NCBI GenBank assembly: GCA_020845955.1
Contig: JADLEU010000398.1
Coordinates: forward strand, 1 to 62,892
Reading direction: 5' to 3'
Origin: Anaerolineales bacterium
GTDB lineage: Bacteria > Chloroflexota > Anaerolineae > Anaerolineales > UBA6663
Length of the DNA stretch: 62,892 nt
The notes under the pieces are model-generated. The model saw only the letters and a program-made list of their open reading frames with translations. It was not told the origin of the DNA and searched no databases. Within the stretch, counting starts at the first letter, position 1. Every line of letters begins with the position of its first letter. The translations under genes and the position numbers were made by a program. Shown piece by piece: positions 32,746 to 43,489 of this stretch.

Positions 32746-35652
32746 ATGAGCCTCCGTTCCCGCTTCGCAACCCTGCGCCAGCCGAATGGCAAAGCACAGA
32801 AAGCGGCTTCGGTAGCATCGCCTGCCTTTCCCGGTCCAAGTGAAGTCGGGCCGACGGAGCCGCTGGTGGACGTCACGGCCTTCGTCGGCGAGGCCATCGT
32901 GCTGGACAACGGCTCTTTCGTGCGGGGCATCGAGGTCGCGCCGATTGACCTGGAGCGGGGCGATCCCGCCGCTCGCCAGCAATTCTGGGGGCTGTTCGCC
33001 ACGGCCCTGCGCCGCCTGCGCGCGCCCATGGCCATTCAGCTCGTCATCGTCACCCAGCCGCAGGACCTGGCCGGCTACCTCGATCGTTGGCACGCGTCGG
33101 CAGTAGACTGGCAACAGCGCGCCGAGGCGGCGGTTGAGCCCGAGACGAAGGCGCGCCGCCAGCGCATGCAGGGCTGCGCGGAAGAAACAGCCGCCTTTCT
33201 GACAGCGGCCCATGAACAGCTTTCACCCAGGCAGCAGCGCTACCTGGTCGTCATCGCCCACAATCCCTTCCCGGAGGCCGTTTCGGGTAAGCGCCGGGAG
33301 CGGGTGCTGAGCGAGCTCATCGTGAAGGCCGCGCTGGAGCAGCTCGAGGAGTACGTGCAGGTCGCGACTTCGGCCTTGACCGAGATCGGCCTGCAGCTGC
33401 GGCCCTGGTCTCCGGCTCGTCTGAGTCAGGCGCTCTGGGACCACTACCATCATTCGCCGAACCTCCTGGGCACACCGCGCGGGCCAGGAAGCGTCCTCTC
33501 AAGTAACGGAAACTCGCCTGCCTGGGCGCCGCGGTCACCGGTGGATCAATGCCCGCAGGATGTGAAGTTGGATCAGGCGGCTCGCGACCCTGAAAAGCTA
33601 GCCGACCTGCTGGCACCGGCACTGATTGAGGAGCATGAGCACTATCTGCGTGTGGGCGAGGTCGTGGCCCGTGGCTACCTGCTCTACGACTTCGATCCGC
33701 GCGCGCCGGTGGACCTGGCCGCTATCGTGGCGCTGCCCCTCGATACCACGCACGCGCTCTATCTCACTGCGGCAGACCCAGTCCAGATCCGTCAGCAGTT
33801 CAAGGAAACAGAGACCGAGCTCAAGGCTTCGACCCTCGTGGACGCGCGGCGGGGCGCTATCACCGACTGGGGCCGGCAGGCCGCGATCCAGTCCGTGGAG
33901 GCCGCCCGCGCGGAGCTCGAGATCGCGCTGCAAGCGCCGTACTTTCTGCACTGGTACGTGCTGGTGTGGGCCAACGACCTGGCGGGCCTGGACCGGCAGT
34001 GCCGGGAGTTCGAGACCGCCCTGAAGGTGAAGGACATCCGCTTCTACCCGGCAACCCGCCGGCATCTGAGCGTGCTGCAGTCGACCCGCCCGCTGGCCCG
34101 CCCGGCCTACAAGCTCAAGCCGCGCAACATGTCGGCGGAGTCGCTGGGCTCGTTCTTCCCCTTCGTTCGCCGGGAGTACCTGGACCCCGAAGGCTGGCAT
34201 TTCGGCCTGCACCGCGGCAACGGCCTCTTCGTGGCGCTGAACCCGTTTGAGCGCGGCCAGAGCAACGCCTCGGAGCTCGTGATCGGCGCGCCCGGCGGCG
34301 GCAAGTCGGTCTATCTCAAGCAGGCCATCGAGACCGTGCTGGCGCTGGGGCACCGGGTGTTCGTGATCGACCCCGAGCGCGAGTATCTGCGGCTGGCGAT
34401 TGACTTCCACGCACCCTATGTGGAGCTGGGCAAACACTCCGAACCCAAACGCCTCGAGCTGCCGGCCGGGCCGGAGGGTTACCGGGATGGCCTGGTGGCG
34501 CTGGGGGAGCTGTATGAAGCGCTGAGCGCGGCGCCGCTGGCCGAGATCCAGGTCCAGGCGCTGACCCAGTCTTACCAGGCTGTCTGCGCCGCAGCCGGGA
34601 TCCTGCCCGATCAGCCGGCGACCTGGTCCAGGCCGGTGCCGCCCCTGGCCGCGCTGGTCTCCGCGCTGGCGGCATCAGGCACACCAGACGCCCAGGAGCT
34701 GGCGCGGGTCCTGCGCTATGCGGAGGCCCTTACCGGCGGCCAGGTGCTCAACATCATGGACCTCAACCTGGCCTCCGAAAACCCCTGGACCAGCGCCGCC
34801 GAGTCGCTGGCGGCCTTCGTGGAAGCCATCCTGGGCGAGCACCTCGACGCGCCGGCCTTCAACGCCCTGGTGGAGTGCTACCAGACCACGATGGAGAAGT
34901 GGGGCTTCCGCGCCGACGACCTTGCTCACGGGCAGGCCAGGCGTGCCGCGCCGACGTTGTCTGCACTGGTGGACACACTGACGGCCCACGCCAACCCCCG
35001 CAGCCAGGCGCTGGCGCAGGTGCTGCTGCAGTATGCCTACGGCCTCTACGCCGACCTGTTTAATCAGCCCACGACCGTGGATGTCGGGCAGGCGCCGCTG
35101 GTGGTGTTTGGCATGCGGTCGCTGCGCGAAAACGTCGAGCGGACGCTGGCGCCGGTCTTCGCCTGGCAGGTGCTGCGGCTCGTCTGGAACGAAGTCGTGG
35201 CCGGCGGCGCGGCACAGCCGGTCCACCTCTTCATTGATGAGGCCTGGTACCTGCTCGAGCAGCCGGGCGCCGCCCACCGGCTGGAGCGCATGGCGCGCAG
35301 CTTTCGGAAATACAACGCCGCGCTGCACCTGGCGACCCAGGACACCCACCGGCTGGTGAGCAGCCCCGAGGCGCGGGTGATCGCCGAGATCGCCCGGATC
35401 AAGATGCTGTTTGGGCAGGAATCGGACAGCGCCGTGCGCCGGCTGGGCGACCTCTTCGGCCTCTCACCGGCGGAACAATCGGATCTGCTGCACGTGCGCA
35501 AGGGCGAAGGGCTGCTGCTCTTCGGCAACGACGTGCGCCTGCCGCTCTACGTGGCGGTGAACCCGCTGCGGCTGGCGCGCCTGGCCACCAACCGCGAGCA
35601 GCAGCAGGCCGTGGCCATCGCCTCGGGCCGGCGGGCAGAGCCGATCTGGTAG
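32746..35652 (+). CDS. virB4: VirB4/TraE-type conjugation ATPase
   Basis: The product is 968 aa. Walker A GAPGGGKS lies at about residues 513-520, followed by VFVIDPEREY; Walker B LFIDEAWYLLEQ is at about 828, and then ATQDTHRL. The N-terminal half is the VirB4 domain. It energises the secretion channel. Its strong conservation is the best evidence that this is a conjugation locus. Confidence 0.95.
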   Translation: MSLRSRFATLRQPNGKAQKAASVASPAFPGPSEVGPTEPLVDVTAFVGEAIVLDNGSFVRGIEVAPIDLERGDPAARQQFWGLFATALRRLRAPMAIQLVIVTQPQDLAGYLDRWHASAVDWQQRAEAAVEPETKARRQRMQGCAEETAAFLTAAHEQLSPRQQRYLVVIAHNPFPEAVSGKRRERVLSELIVKAALEQLEEYVQVATSALTEIGLQLRPWSPARLSQALWDHYHHSPNLLGTPRGPGSVLSSNGNSPAWAPRSPVDQCPQDVKLDQAARDPEKLADLLAPALIEEHEHYLRVGEVVARGYLLYDFDPRAPVDLAAIVALPLDTTHALYLTAADPVQIRQQFKETETELKASTLVDARRGAITDWGRQAAIQSVEAARAELEIALQAPYFLHWYVLVWANDLAGLDRQCREFETALKVKDIRFYPATRRHLSVLQSTRPLARPAYKLKPRNMSAESLGSFFPFVRREYLDPEGWHFGLHRGNGLFVALNPFERGQSNASELVIGAPGGGKSVYLKQAIETVLALGHRVFVIDPEREYLRLAIDFHAPYVELGKHSEPKRLELPAGPEGYRDGLVALGELYEALSAAPLAEIQVQALTQSYQAVCAAAGILPDQPATWSRPVPPLAALVSALAASGTPDAQELARVLRYAEALTGGQVLNIMDLNLASENPWTSAAESLAAFVEAILGEHLDAPAFNALVECYQTTMEKWGFRADDLAHGQARRAAPTLSALVDTLTAHANPRSQALAQVLLQYAYGLYADLFNQPTTVDVGQAPLVVFGMRSLRENVERTLAPVFAWQVLRLVWNEVVAGGAAQPVHLFIDEAWYLLEQPGAAHRLERMARSFRKYNAALHLATQDTHRLVSSPEARVIAEIARIKMLFGQESDSAVRRLGDLFGLSPAEQSDLLHVRKGEGLLLFGNDVRLPLYVAVNPLRLARLATNREQQQAVAIASGRRAEPIW

Positions 35653-35658
35653 GCCGAT

Positions 35659-36357
35659 GTGCGTGTGCTCAAGGCACTTTTTGCGCTGGGGCTGGCGGTC
35701 TGGATGTGCAGCTTCTGTTTTTTCATCGTCATGCCGAACCTGATGGTGGCCAACGCCATTCCCCAGATGCCATTTGGCCGCCGCGAGTTGGCCGAGTGGC
35801 AGCTGGATATCCCCCAGGACTCGGATGGCGCGACCGGCAGCAGCGGGGTGGGGGCAGGGGCCAGCGCGGTTGGGCGTGATGGCTACCGTAGCGCGGACGC
35901 GCAGGCGCCCTGGGGCGTGCCGCTCCGCGGCCCGATCCAGCATTGGGGCAATACCCACGACCGGCCGCTGCTGGGCTGCGAGTTTCAGGACGCCAACTAT
36001 GTCGATCACGTCGGCGTCGACTTTCCAGTCAACGCCGGCACGCCTGTCTATGCCACGATGAGCGGCAAGGTGGTCTGGGCCGGCGATAACGGCGCCTGGG
36101 GCGGCCTGGTCGTGATCGAGAACGGCGACTACCAGACCTGGTTTGCCCACAACGAGTCGATCTCGGTGCAGGTGGGCGACATCGTACAGGGCGGCCAGGT
36201 CATCGCCGCGAGCGGCAACACCGGGAACTCCACCGGGCCGCACGTGCACTACGGGATCAAGCAGTTTCAAGGGGAGAGGGATACGACCGGGGTCTGGCTC
36301 GACCCGGCGTTGTTCTTCAGCCCTGAGGATGTCCTGGATTGGCCGTGTGGCGACTGA
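35659..36357 (+). CDS. M23 family peptidase (cell-wall hydrolase of the conjugation system)
   Basis: The product is 232 aa from a GTG. It has one N-terminal membrane anchor and an M23 domain with the zinc motifs DHVGVD (HxxxD) and PHVHYG (HxH). It should cut peptidoglycan to make room for the channel, the VirB1-like role. It lies between the virB4 and coupling protein genes. Confidence 0.88.
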   Translation: MRVLKALFALGLAVWMCSFCFFIVMPNLMVANAIPQMPFGRRELAEWQLDIPQDSDGATGSSGVGAGASAVGRDGYRSADAQAPWGVPLRGPIQHWGNTHDRPLLGCEFQDANYVDHVGVDFPVNAGTPVYATMSGKVVWAGDNGAWGGLVVIENGDYQTWFAHNESISVQVGDIVQGGQVIAASGNTGNSTGPHVHYGIKQFQGERDTTGVWLDPALFFSPEDVLDWPCGD

Positions 36358-36364
36358 GGCACGT

Positions 36365-39124
36365 ATGACCCCAACGGTACCCACTAACGGATCTGACATG
36401 GTCGCCCGGCTGGTGCTCCCGCCGCCTGAGAACCTGCGGGACGCCACCGCCATGGAGCAACTGGCGGGCACACTCGGGCAATTGCCGGGTCCGGTGGCCC
36501 TTGAGATCGTGGGCCACCACCATCAGCGGCTGCTGGCCATCCGCGGCTCAGCGGCGGCCGTGCAGCGGGTCAGCGCACAACTCTATTCCGTTTACCGGCA
36601 GGTCGAAGCGCGTCCCCTCCCCGCGGCGCTGGATCCACTGGCGTGCCTACCGGCTAGCCCAAACGCCTGGTTGGCTGCTCAGCTGGTGACGACTGGCCCG
36701 GAGTTCTTGCCCATCAAGACGTGGCGCGAGTTTGAAGGCAGCGAGCCGCTGGACGCCCTCCTCGGCGCCTTCGATGGCCTTCAGCCGGAGGAGTGTGTGC
36801 TGTCGCAGGTCATTGTGCGCGGCGCGGCCCGGGCCGCATGGGCGGAACCGCATCTGCGCCAACTGGCGGCGCTCAAGCGGCGCGGTTACGGGGCGGATAT
36901 ACCGGCGCCGACGCGAAATATCACGGCGGTGACCGGCGCCTCGGTGTTGTTGCTGTGCGTGGCGACGCTCGCGTTGTGGGCGCTCGTCGGCGCGTGGACG
37001 CGTTGGCTGGTGGCCCTGCCAATTGGGGCGGCGCTTGGGTTGCTGGCCGGGTGGCTTTTCAGTCTCAATGACAACCAGTGGGCACGAGTTTTGGAAGAAG
37101 AAGCGGCCGCCAAGCTGCGCGACCAGGCGCTGGCGGTCGAGGTGCGGTTATTCGCCAGCGCGACGAGCATCAGCCGCGCGCAGGTCCTGTTGGACCAACT
37201 GGTGGCCGCCTACCAGCTCTTCAACACGACTTCCGGCAATCGCTGGCGCGTCGTGACCTTGCCCGCCGGCGCGAAGCCTGATGACCTTAGGCCGGCCGTC
37301 GGAATTCGACCCAATGTATTGAGCGTGAAAGAACTGGCGGGCCTGTGGCACATGCCGGTGGGCGAGTCGCTGGAACTCGTGCGACGGCAGAGTTATGAAC
37401 ATTTCCTGCCCCTGCCACCGGATGTCACCCACAGCGCTGGCGCCCGGGTAGGCATATCGGAGAAGAACGGGACCTCAATCGAGGTAATGCTGTCGCCCGA
37501 GGCGCTTCGCCGCAATGTGTTCATCATTGGCAAGACGCAGCACGGGAAAAGCACCCTCATGGAGCATATCGCCGCTCAGTGGATGCGTGACCCGATCCGT
37601 TCGGTACTGATCATCGATCCTCACGGCGATCTGGCGCGACGCGCAATTGGGCTCGTGCCGCCTGAGCGGGTGAATGATGTGGTCTACATCGATTTGTCGG
37701 ACGAAACTCGATCGGTCGGCTTGAACCTGCTGGATGTCGGCGAAGGTTTTGACCCTGACAGTTTGGCGGAGAACTTCGTGGATGTGGGCCGGGCGCTGTG
37801 GCAGAAGTATTGGGGGCCACGGATGCTGATTCCGCTGGGTCTTGGTCTGCGTGCCCTGGCTCACGCCAACCTACGCCGGCCACCCGAGCGGCAGTACACC
37901 CTCCTGGCCCTGGCGCCTTTGCTCACCTGCGAACCAGAGCTGCGCGACCGTTTCTTGACCCAGGAGGTCAAGGGCGCAGATCGCCCGGATATCATCCAGT
38001 ACTTTCTCGGCGAGTATGCTCTGCTCAGCGGCTCGCAGCGTGAACAAGTTATTTCGCCGGTGCTCTCCAAGAGCCACGCCTTTGAGCGCTCGGCTGCCAT
38101 TCGCCGGCTGGTCGGCCAGCCTCGCTCCACCCTACACCTGTTCCGGGCCATTCGCAGCCGCAAGATCATCGTGGTCAATATCAACGCCGGCATCCTCGGT
38201 GACGACCTCGCCGGTTTCATCGGCTCACTCCTGTTGAATGTGATGCGCCGCGTCATTATGCGCCAGACGACACTGCCGCGCGATCAGCGGGTGCCGGTGT
38301 CAGTCGTGGCGGATGAGTTTCAGACGATGACGGGCACTGACTTTGGAGCCCTGTTGGGCGAACTGCAGAAGAACGGCGGCAATTTTGTGCTTGGCACACA
38401 GGCGTTGGATAACCTCCGCCGCATCGAAGAGACGGGCACGCTGGCTGGCAGCCTCTTTGCGGGTGTCGCGACCAAGTTTGTTTTCCAGGTCAACGGCGAC
38501 GATGCCCGCTACCTGGTCGAGCGCGAATTGGACATTGACCGTCTGCGGGCCGAGAGCCTGGTCAACCTGCCGCGACACCACGCCTACGTCAAGACCATCT
38601 CCGAAGACGGCCGGCCACTGCCGGTCTTTCTGGTAAAGGTCGCGGCCCCACTTACACCTGATCCGACTGTCGCCAGTCAGGTGGTGGCACAACGAGGCTT
38701 GTACACCGTGGCCGGCGACGAGGCGGATCGGCTGGCTCGCCGTTCCGCCACCATGCTGCTGGATGAACACGGAGGGGCGCAAACTGCGCACACCAGTACA
38801 GGGCGTGAGTCAGGGATGGGTCAAGCCGCCGAGGCTGACCAAGAAAGGGCGACGCCCCCGAACTCGCCAGGATTCATCCGCCGCTCAGCGGAGGTCACAG
38901 GCGGTGAAGCGGCCGATGCCGAAACGAACCGCGTTACACAACATGCGGTCGCGTCATCATCCCGGCCCAAGGCACGTCCGCCGACAGCGGGCGCCTGGGG
39001 ACCGACCGCACCCCCGGATGAGGCCGGGTTCGAACGAATTGCAGAAGGAATCGGACTGAGGCAGTCGTCTCGACGAGGCGCAGATGGTACGTCGTCAACG
39101 GATCGAGGATCGGGAACGGCTTAG
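36365..39124 (+). CDS. VirD4/TraD-like coupling protein
   Basis: The product is 919 aa from the ATG at 36365; the open frame further upstream is a shadow of the peptidase gene. Two membrane helices lie near residues 190-230. Walker A GKTQHGKST is at about 389-397, followed by VLIIDPHGD; Walker B VVADEFQTM is at about 649, and then GTQALDNL. It is a HerA/FtsK-like motor that brings DNA to the channel. The C-terminal 130 residues are disordered. Confidence 0.88.
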   Translation: MTPTVPTNGSDMVARLVLPPPENLRDATAMEQLAGTLGQLPGPVALEIVGHHHQRLLAIRGSAAAVQRVSAQLYSVYRQVEARPLPAALDPLACLPASPNAWLAAQLVTTGPEFLPIKTWREFEGSEPLDALLGAFDGLQPEECVLSQVIVRGAARAAWAEPHLRQLAALKRRGYGADIPAPTRNITAVTGASVLLLCVATLALWALVGAWTRWLVALPIGAALGLLAGWLFSLNDNQWARVLEEEAAAKLRDQALAVEVRLFASATSISRAQVLLDQLVAAYQLFNTTSGNRWRVVTLPAGAKPDDLRPAVGIRPNVLSVKELAGLWHMPVGESLELVRRQSYEHFLPLPPDVTHSAGARVGISEKNGTSIEVMLSPEALRRNVFIIGKTQHGKSTLMEHIAAQWMRDPIRSVLIIDPHGDLARRAIGLVPPERVNDVVYIDLSDETRSVGLNLLDVGEGFDPDSLAENFVDVGRALWQKYWGPRMLIPLGLGLRALAHANLRRPPERQYTLLALAPLLTCEPELRDRFLTQEVKGADRPDIIQYFLGEYALLSGSQREQVISPVLSKSHAFERSAAIRRLVGQPRSTLHLFRAIRSRKIIVVNINAGILGDDLAGFIGSLLLNVMRRVIMRQTTLPRDQRVPVSVVADEFQTMTGTDFGALLGELQKNGGNFVLGTQALDNLRRIEETGTLAGSLFAGVATKFVFQVNGDDARYLVERELDIDRLRAESLVNLPRHHAYVKTISEDGRPLPVFLVKVAAPLTPDPTVASQVVAQRGLYTVAGDEADRLARRSATMLLDEHGGAQTAHTSTGRESGMGQAAEADQERATPPNSPGFIRRSAEVTGGEAADAETNRVTQHAVASSSRPKARPPTAGAWGPTAPPDEAGFERIAEGIGLRQSSRRGADGTSSTDRGSGTA

Positions 39125-40916
39125 GATGCTGCTGCGGGCAGTTGGCGCTCATCCCTGGGCCCGAGCCGGGTTGCTTCGGTCTCACAGCGGGCTTCACCAG
39201 GGCGAGTTCGAAGCGGCTGTCAAGCTGGCGGTGCGCTATCGCCTTGCCACGGCCGCTGCCGTCCGCGGGCTGGGGCACGCGCCGGCGCGCTACGGGCTGA
39301 CGCCCGCGGGCGCTGAGCGCGAGGGCATACCGTACTCTGAACCTCGCCAGGTACGGACGTTGTTGGCCGCCCTGAAGCTCGATTACGCACGGGCTCTGTT
39401 GAACGAGTGGCACAAGCAGCCGGGAGTCGTCTGGTCGCTGTCGCCTTACGACCTTCCAGCCCAGGCGGTGCGATCCGATCACCCACCCAATCCCGGCCGG
39501 CAAGACTACTCAGGCCTGGCCTACCGATCGCTTCCGCTGGACGGCCTCGCCTGTCTGAAGCTGACCCCCGGCGCCTATCGCAATGTCGCCATCCTGGTAG
39601 ATCCCGGGAATCTTGCCCTGGATTGGGTCTACCAGCAGTTTCGCAGTGTCCACGCCTGGCGGCGCCGGCCGGAATTCGGGCGTGACGGGCACACCTACTT
39701 TCCCGTGTTTGTCGTGATCACGAGCGATCAGCGGCGACTGACTCAGATGGTGCAGATTTGGCGAGAGACCGTGCGTGGCGGCGACTGGCCGGGACCCTTG
39801 CGTGTCACCACGCTGGATGATCTCGGCCACAATCGCTGGTGGAACGAGCGCCGACAGGCGACGCCCCTGTGGGCCGACGTGGTGCCCTGCGCCCGACCGA
39901 GCCAACGGCCCGCGGCAACCGGGGCCGGCTGGTGGGGAGAGGCAGCGCCAGATGAGATCAGGGCCAACCAGCCGATCAACCTGCCAAGGCGAGCGACGGC
40001 ACCGGCATCCGCGGGCTTGACCGTGCGCGTTCTTCGGCAATTAGTCGGTATTCACCAGGCGATCAGCCAGAAGTCCAGGGAATTGCTCGACCGGGTTGGA
40101 CAATACCCGCTTATCACAGCGGATGATCTCGCGGTGGTCCTGGCGTTCACGGAGCGGCACGTGCGGGAGGGTATCCGAGAGCTGCTGGCTCACCAGTTGA
40201 TTGACGTGGCCCCATCGGGCAGCGGCTACGTGCTTTCCTGGCTCGGTCTTTGCCTGTTGGCCACCCAGGTGCGCCTGCCGCCGGTTGAGTACGCTCGGCT
40301 GCGGGGCTGGCCGCTGCGGCGAACGGCGAATGGACCCGAGTACGCCGTTGGCTGGTTCGACACCGTGCGGGTTCACACACAGCTCGTTCTCGACTTTCTC
40401 GTCGGCTTCTGCCGGCATGGACCCCCTCGTCAGTCACTGCTGCGTTGGGATCACGTGCAGTGCCTGTTTGAGCTGCCTGAACGTACCCCGCGCGAACTGC
40501 GCACGAGCCAGCAGGCGCTCAAAGCTGTCTTGCCGGATGCGACGGGCGTCGTGGTGATCCGGGAACCGAGTGGAGCGAAAGGCGAAGTGCCCTTCTGGCT
40601 TGAGGTGGATCGCGATTCTGTACACGGCCAGGCATTGACCGATAAGCTAAGCCGCTACTACCGCCTGGGCGGCACGTGGGACGGGCTTGGCGGAAGCCTG
40701 CCGCGCCTGCTCATCTTGGTCGAACGTGGTGGGGAAGGGCGTCTGCAGTCGCTGCGCCGCCGGATTAGGGAGTTGAATGAGCAGCATCGGACACGGCTCG
40801 ATGTCCGACTTGCCCGTGCGGATCTTCTGGCGGATGAGAGCGGCCGGCTGAACCCGGTCAAGCGAGCCTGGCGCATGGTCGAGGCGCCCGAGTTCGTATA
40901 CGCGTTTGAAGGTTAA
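39084..40916 (+). CDS. Replication-relaxation family protein
   Basis: The product is 610 aa. The N-terminal winged-helix part (LRMLLRAVGAHPWARAGLL) is followed by a second one near residue 320 (QYPLITADDLAVVLAFTERHV). The C-terminal nuclease-like fold, with PFWLEVDRDS, DKLSRYYRLGG and RLLILVERG, is characteristic of replication-relaxation proteins, the candidate relaxase/initiators of such elements. Its start overlaps the coupling protein gene by 41 bp. No classical HUH relaxase is present in the window. Confidence 0.8.
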   Translation: MVRRQRIEDRERLRMLLRAVGAHPWARAGLLRSHSGLHQGEFEAAVKLAVRYRLATAAAVRGLGHAPARYGLTPAGAEREGIPYSEPRQVRTLLAALKLDYARALLNEWHKQPGVVWSLSPYDLPAQAVRSDHPPNPGRQDYSGLAYRSLPLDGLACLKLTPGAYRNVAILVDPGNLALDWVYQQFRSVHAWRRRPEFGRDGHTYFPVFVVITSDQRRLTQMVQIWRETVRGGDWPGPLRVTTLDDLGHNRWWNERRQATPLWADVVPCARPSQRPAATGAGWWGEAAPDEIRANQPINLPRRATAPASAGLTVRVLRQLVGIHQAISQKSRELLDRVGQYPLITADDLAVVLAFTERHVREGIRELLAHQLIDVAPSGSGYVLSWLGLCLLATQVRLPPVEYARLRGWPLRRTANGPEYAVGWFDTVRVHTQLVLDFLVGFCRHGPPRQSLLRWDHVQCLFELPERTPRELRTSQQALKAVLPDATGVVVIREPSGAKGEVPFWLEVDRDSVHGQALTDKLSRYYRLGGTWDGLGGSLPRLLILVERGGEGRLQSLRRRIRELNEQHRTRLDVRLARADLLADESGRLNPVKRAWRMVEAPEFVYAFEG

Positions 40917-40917
40917 A

Positions 40918-42138
40918 GTGACTCAACCGACTGCCCGCGCCAGGGTTGAAGAGATCAAGGCCCGTCATCCACTGCATGAGGTGGTGGTGCGCTACGTGGC
41001 AGACCTTCGGCACACGGGGAGCCACCTGGTTGGCCGTTGCCCATTTCACGACGACCGACACCCGAGCTTCGCGGTTCATCTGCCGACAGAAACTTGGACG
41101 TGTTATGCGGCGTCGTGTGACCTTGGCGGTGACGTCATTGACCTGGTGGGACATGCCCGTTTCGGGCGAGCCTGGAACAGCCGTGACAAGGCGATGTTCA
41201 AGGAGGTGCTGGCTGAATTGGAGGGCAACCGCCTGCCGCCACTGCGCCAGGTGCCGCCGCCTTCCTGGACTGCGCCGCAGTCCTGGCGACTCATCGAACT
41301 GAGTCCACACGTCCAAATGCTGCTGCATACCGCGGCCCGTCTTTACCATACGGCCCTCTTGGCATCGGGCCAGGGCGAGGGTACGCCTTACAACTATCTG
41401 CGCCGGCGTGGATTCAGCGATGCCACTATCCGGCAGGAGGCGATGGGTTATGCCGCCGGCGATCTGCTGGTGCCGGCCCTGCTCTCCTGCGGCCTATCCA
41501 TCACTGCTGCAGCCGAGATCAACCTGCTTCAGGCCAACCACGGCTATCGGGAGTTCATGGCCGGCCGCGTGGTCTTTGTCGAACGGGATCGGAGCGGGCG
41601 AGTGTTGCATCTGATCGGACGGGCCTTCTCTCCGTCGTTGAGCACGCAGGCACCCAAGTACCTGAGCCTGAAGGAGATGGCAAAGCCGCTATACGGCTAC
41701 GCCCGGCTCGACCGGCGCGAGAGCGCTCGACCTGTGCTGCTCGTTGAAAGCCCGCCCGATGCGATTACTGCCCGGCAGTGGGGCTTTGACGCGCTGGCCA
41801 ACATTGGCACGCACATGAAGGCCGAGCACGCGGCCCTTCTGGCCCGCCTCAAGCGACCACTGGTCATCGTGCCGCACAACGATGGTGGCGCCGGCCTGGC
41901 CGCGGCCGAGCGATGGCGTGAGCTCATTGGACGTGGCACCCTGGCGGAACTGCCGGATGGCGTGAAAGACCTCAACGAGCTGGGCTTGCGCCAGGAAGGC
42001 GAGCGCGAATTCCAGGTGTTGATGAAGGCGCTGGGTTTTGAGCGCCAGGCGGTCGATCAAGGCGCGGCGCCGCCTGGCGCATCGGCTCCGGTCCCGTATC
42101 CGACCCGCAAACGGCAATCGCTAGCGAGTCAGCTGTAG
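40918..42138 (+). CDS. CHC2 zinc-finger and Toprim primase-like protein
   Basis: The product is 406 aa from a GTG at 40918 with AAGG upstream. The DnaG-type zinc finger uses Cys41, His44, Cys62 and Cys67 (CPFHDDRHPSF). A Toprim domain follows with VLLVESPPDAITARQWG (about residue 280) and PLVIVPHNDGGAG; the usual DxD is partly replaced. The catalytic core is compact. It likely primes DNA synthesis during transfer or replication. Confidence 0.85.
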   Translation: MTQPTARARVEEIKARHPLHEVVVRYVADLRHTGSHLVGRCPFHDDRHPSFAVHLPTETWTCYAASCDLGGDVIDLVGHARFGRAWNSRDKAMFKEVLAELEGNRLPPLRQVPPPSWTAPQSWRLIELSPHVQMLLHTAARLYHTALLASGQGEGTPYNYLRRRGFSDATIRQEAMGYAAGDLLVPALLSCGLSITAAAEINLLQANHGYREFMAGRVVFVERDRSGRVLHLIGRAFSPSLSTQAPKYLSLKEMAKPLYGYARLDRRESARPVLLVESPPDAITARQWGFDALANIGTHMKAEHAALLARLKRPLVIVPHNDGGAGLAAAERWRELIGRGTLAELPDGVKDLNELGLRQEGEREFQVLMKALGFERQAVDQGAAPPGASAPVPYPTRKRQSLASQL

Positions 42139-42145
42139 GGTCGGC

Positions 42146-43489
42146 ATGTCTTCCATTAATGGCGCAGCCATTGGGTGGACCGTGATTGTCACTGCCCTAT
42201 TCTGCGGAGCCGTGTTGTTGACCGTGTGGCGTGTGGGGCAGTGGCTACTTCGGCGTGAAAGGGCATGGAACGATGCCCTTGGTCAAATCATGGCGGCGAC
42301 TGTGCAGCGGCGCAATCGTGAACAGACCCTTGGGATCATTCTCGAGCAAAGCGTTAAGACGCTTGGTGCTTACAGCGGTACGCTGCACAGAACGTGTGGC
42401 GATGGCACAGAATATGAATTGGCGCAGGCGGTGAATGTTGACAGACTCGATTGGCTGGCCCGGGTGCCTGCCGACGACACTTTGGTGGACCGTGTCCGCA
42501 CCTCAAGTGGGCCGGCGTTGTCGGAGGCGGGCCGGCTGGGTGCGCGCTGGCAGGCACTCGACGTGGGCCGAGAAGGCGGTGTTGCAGCGCTCCTTTTGAG
42601 AGCGTATGGGTCGATGGTGCTGGCCTGGCCGTCGGCCCAAATCGCCGAACGCCACGTGCCAGCCATGCAGGCGATCCAGCGTTACGCAGAGCAGGTGTTG
42701 GCCGAATTCGTCGAACTTGAAGCGCGGGCGGCCGACATTCAGGCGTTGAGCGACGCCCTGAACCGCCACGAGCGGCTCAGCAGAACGGCAGCTCACGACC
42801 TGGCCAACAAACTGGCTGCGGCAAGTTCCTTGCTGGAGCTGGCGGTTGAGGGCGAGGCCTCCGGCAGCCTGGCAACCCATCTCGTCGAGCAGGCCAAGGA
42901 GCAATTGAGCCTAAGCCGGCCCCTGCTTGACGAGCTCAGTGATCCCGAACGGCAAATCGAGTTGGAGCCGCTCCAAGTCGAGGAGCTGATTCGATTGGCG
43001 GCGGCGATGGTGGCGCGAAGACGACGCGAGGCGGGCTTTACCTTCACCGTGGATGTCGAGCCAGGGCTGCCCGCAGTGTGGGGGGAGCGCCTGGCCGTGC
43101 TGCGCATCTTCGACAACCTCCTATCCAATTCAATCAAGCATAACGCCCAGCAACCTGACCTTCGCGTTTGGCTGTCGGTGTGGATGGAGGGCGACAACAT
43201 CGTGTTCGCGGTCGACGACAACGGCGCCGGCATCTCAGGGCAGGCACGGTCACAGCTCTTCGAATTCGGCATTCGCACGGATGGCACCGGCAAGGTGCGG
43301 GGGCACGGCCTTGGGCTGTGGTCGAGCCGGCGCCTGGTCGAGGCCATGGGTGGCCAAATCTGGGCTCCGACTGATCAACGCCAAGGGGCATCGTTTTGCT
43401 TCAAGCTTGCCGCGGTAGTGACTTCCGGCGCATCTGAAGGGTCGACGTGTATCGAAGACGCCTCTCCCGTTAGCAAGGTGGCAACGTAA
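42146..43489 (+). CDS. Membrane sensor histidine kinase
   Basis: The product is 447 aa with one N-terminal helix (WTVIVTALFCGAVLLTVW), a GAF-like segment (residues 60-180), an H box AAHDLANKL (about residue 215) and an ATPase domain with FDNLLSNSIKHN, VDDNGAGI and GHGLGLWSSRR. The H box resembles the HDLxN type rather than the common HELRTP. It overlaps the next start by 1 bp. Confidence 0.85.
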   Translation: MSSINGAAIGWTVIVTALFCGAVLLTVWRVGQWLLRRERAWNDALGQIMAATVQRRNREQTLGIILEQSVKTLGAYSGTLHRTCGDGTEYELAQAVNVDRLDWLARVPADDTLVDRVRTSSGPALSEAGRLGARWQALDVGREGGVAALLLRAYGSMVLAWPSAQIAERHVPAMQAIQRYAEQVLAEFVELEARAADIQALSDALNRHERLSRTAAHDLANKLAAASSLLELAVEGEASGSLATHLVEQAKEQLSLSRPLLDELSDPERQIELEPLQVEELIRLAAAMVARRRREAGFTFTVDVEPGLPAVWGERLAVLRIFDNLLSNSIKHNAQQPDLRVWLSVWMEGDNIVFAVDDNGAGISGQARSQLFEFGIRTDGTGKVRGHGLGLWSSRRLVEAMGGQIWAPTDQRQGASFCFKLAAVVTSGASEGSTCIEDASPVSKVAT